This document shows, in pieces, positions 63,315-64,000 of a stretch of 64,000 bases of DNA. The notes beneath the pieces were generated by a model. That model was given only the letters and a program-made list of their open reading frames with translations, did no database searches and was not told where the DNA came from. Position 1 is the first letter of the stretch. Every line of letters begins with the position of its first letter. Source of the DNA: Rubripirellula tenax. Its GTDB lineage: Bacteria; Planctomycetota; Planctomycetia; Pirellulales; Pirellulaceae. The stretch spans positions 62,001 to 126,000 of the forward strand of contig NZ_SJPW01000007.1 in the NCBI RefSeq assembly GCF_007860125.1. The letters run 5' to 3'. The translations under genes and the position numbers were made by a program.

Positions 63315-64000
63315 CTAAAGCGGTTTGACTATTTGACCGTCAACGAATCGCTGCAAATGCGGGCCGATGACACGTTGTCCGGCTTTGACGCCCGAAAGAA
63401 TTTCGATCTGATTCCCGTCGTCGGTTCCGACCGTAACTTGCGCGATGGTGACCGCATCATCGCCGCTGACCACGTACACATACGCAGTGCCGTCTTCGCG
63501 AAAGCGAATCGCTTGTGCGGGTAGCGTATTCGTCGCTTGTTCTTCACCGATACGGATCAACGCTTGGCCGAACATTCCAGGCAACATTCGGCCTTCGGTG
63601 TTATCCATTTCGACTTCGACCATCATCGTTCGGGTGCTCGGGTCAAGACTTCCGGCCCGCCGGGTTACGACTGAGTTGATTGGTTCTTCGCCGGCAAACG
63701 ACGGAAAGGACAGCGTGACGCCGTCCCCTTGTCTGACGAACGGTGCATCGGATTCGGGAACGGGAATGCGGACACGGACCTTGTCGACTTGGCTGATGAC
63801 GAACAACGGTCCGCCGCTACCCACTTCGCTTTGTTCGCGGACCAAATCGCCCATCTCCACGCCGCGATGCGTCACGACCCCAGAAATCGGGGAACGCACC
63901 GTGGCGTATTCCAAACGAACATCAAGCAGTTCTAACTCGCGTCGAGTGATCTGCGTTTCTGCAACAGCGGCTTCGAAATCCGATTGTGCCGAAATCGCCT
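63315..64000 (-). CDS. RND periplasmic adaptor (membrane fusion protein), truncated by the window edge
   Basis: The reading frame runs open to the right edge at 64000, so the N-terminal signal and part of the coiled coil are missing; about 228 residues are visible. The visible part has the end of the helical hairpin (ELELLDVRLEYATVRSPISGVVTHRG), the lipoyl half with GDLVREQSEVGSGGPLF, the beta-barrel (VRIPVPESDAPFVRQGD) and the membrane-proximal domain (PAQAIRFREDGTAYVYVV, GVKAGQRVIG). Together with the downstream permease this forms a standard adaptor-permease operon. An internal ATG at 63914 is not the start. Confidence 0.9.
   Translation of the reverse strand, partial: AISAQSDFEAAVAETQITRRELELLDVRLEYATVRSPISGVVTHRGVEMGDLVREQSEVGSGGPLFVISQVDKVRVRIPVPESDAPFVRQGDGVTLSFPSFAGEEPINSVVTRRAGSLDPSTRTMMVEVEMDNTEGRMLPGMFGQALIRIGEEQATNTLPAQAIRFREDGTAYVYVVSGDDAVTIAQVTVGTDDGNQIEILSGVKAGQRVIGPHLQRFVDGQIVKPL

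Noticed and set aside
1-64000. CRISPR arrays, insertion sequences, rRNA genes, replication origin
   Set aside because: No regularly spaced repeats, transposase or integrase motifs, rRNA sequence or DnaA-box clusters were seen by eye.

Overview
The window looks like chromosome from a planctomycete of the Rhodopirellula/Pirellulaceae type. This rests on recognised gene families. There is a GSDH-type dehydrogenase fused to a Pirellula-type heme-binding domain. There is a DUF1592/DUF1588/DUF1585 cytochrome protein followed by a DUF1552 protein. There is a small lysine-rich PVC ribosome-associated protein, a DUF1559-like prepilin, an exoprotein whose N-terminus carries the planctomycete FETLESRTLL signal, and an ECF sigma factor beside a TPR-tailed Ser/Thr kinase. 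Codons are moderately GC-rich and few genes have strong Shine-Dalgarno sites. Several visible promoters fit TTGCAA-N17-TAnnnT or close variants.

Layout. 1-5910 (minus): cytochrome/dehydrogenase, parvulin, aconitase. 6222-8269: a secreted Cys/Pro-rich protein convergent with a GT4 glycosyltransferase. 8881-12855 (minus): a compact unit of a TPR protein, recO, a BamD-like lipoprotein, LptE and folP. 13085-20153: a large DUF11 cell-surface protein, a ketosynthase homologue without its cysteine, a secretin-like exported protein, and pyrF. 20225-20388: tRNA-Pro(GGG) with its own promoter and terminator. 20957-22731: four short same-strand ORFs with T-rich codons, two of them followed by related hairpin spacers. 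22930-26942 (minus): Bat-type proteins (BatC-like, then a BatD-BatE fusion). 27021-35696: an HD-GYP protein, a rhomboid, a secreted propeller-like protein, a class V aminotransferase, coaD, a PAP2 protein and a lipoprotein. 35793-37948: an SDR-scpB-HAD operon. 37965-41738: the DUF1592/DUF1552 pair. 42124-43583: the small basic protein with promoter and terminator, then a fatty-acid desaturase. 43638-48941 (minus): a seven-gene prepilin/GspF-like operon. 49755-58012 (plus): sigma factor, kinase, Tyr-rich exoprotein, TPR-sulfotransferase. 58013-64000 (minus): a secreted esterase, secreted aldose epimerase, RND pump and its truncated adaptor.

The most interesting idea is the 49755-58012 block. 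An exported protein ends in a 62-residue tail holding 25 tyrosines set among Asp/Glu. The next gene downstream is a TPR-sulfotransferase with an intact PAPS-binding loop. Acidic-flanked tyrosine is what tyrosylprotein sulfotransferases prefer, so this could be a bacterial protein-tyrosine-sulfation pair under an ECF/kinase control module. This is inference from neighbourhood and composition, not a demonstrated activity.

Secondary points are the ketosynthase homologue with Glu in place of the catalytic Cys, the cassette-like small-ORF tract after tRNA-Pro, and a pilin-type operon with three GspF-like membrane proteins but no ATPase, secretin or prepilin peptidase in view.
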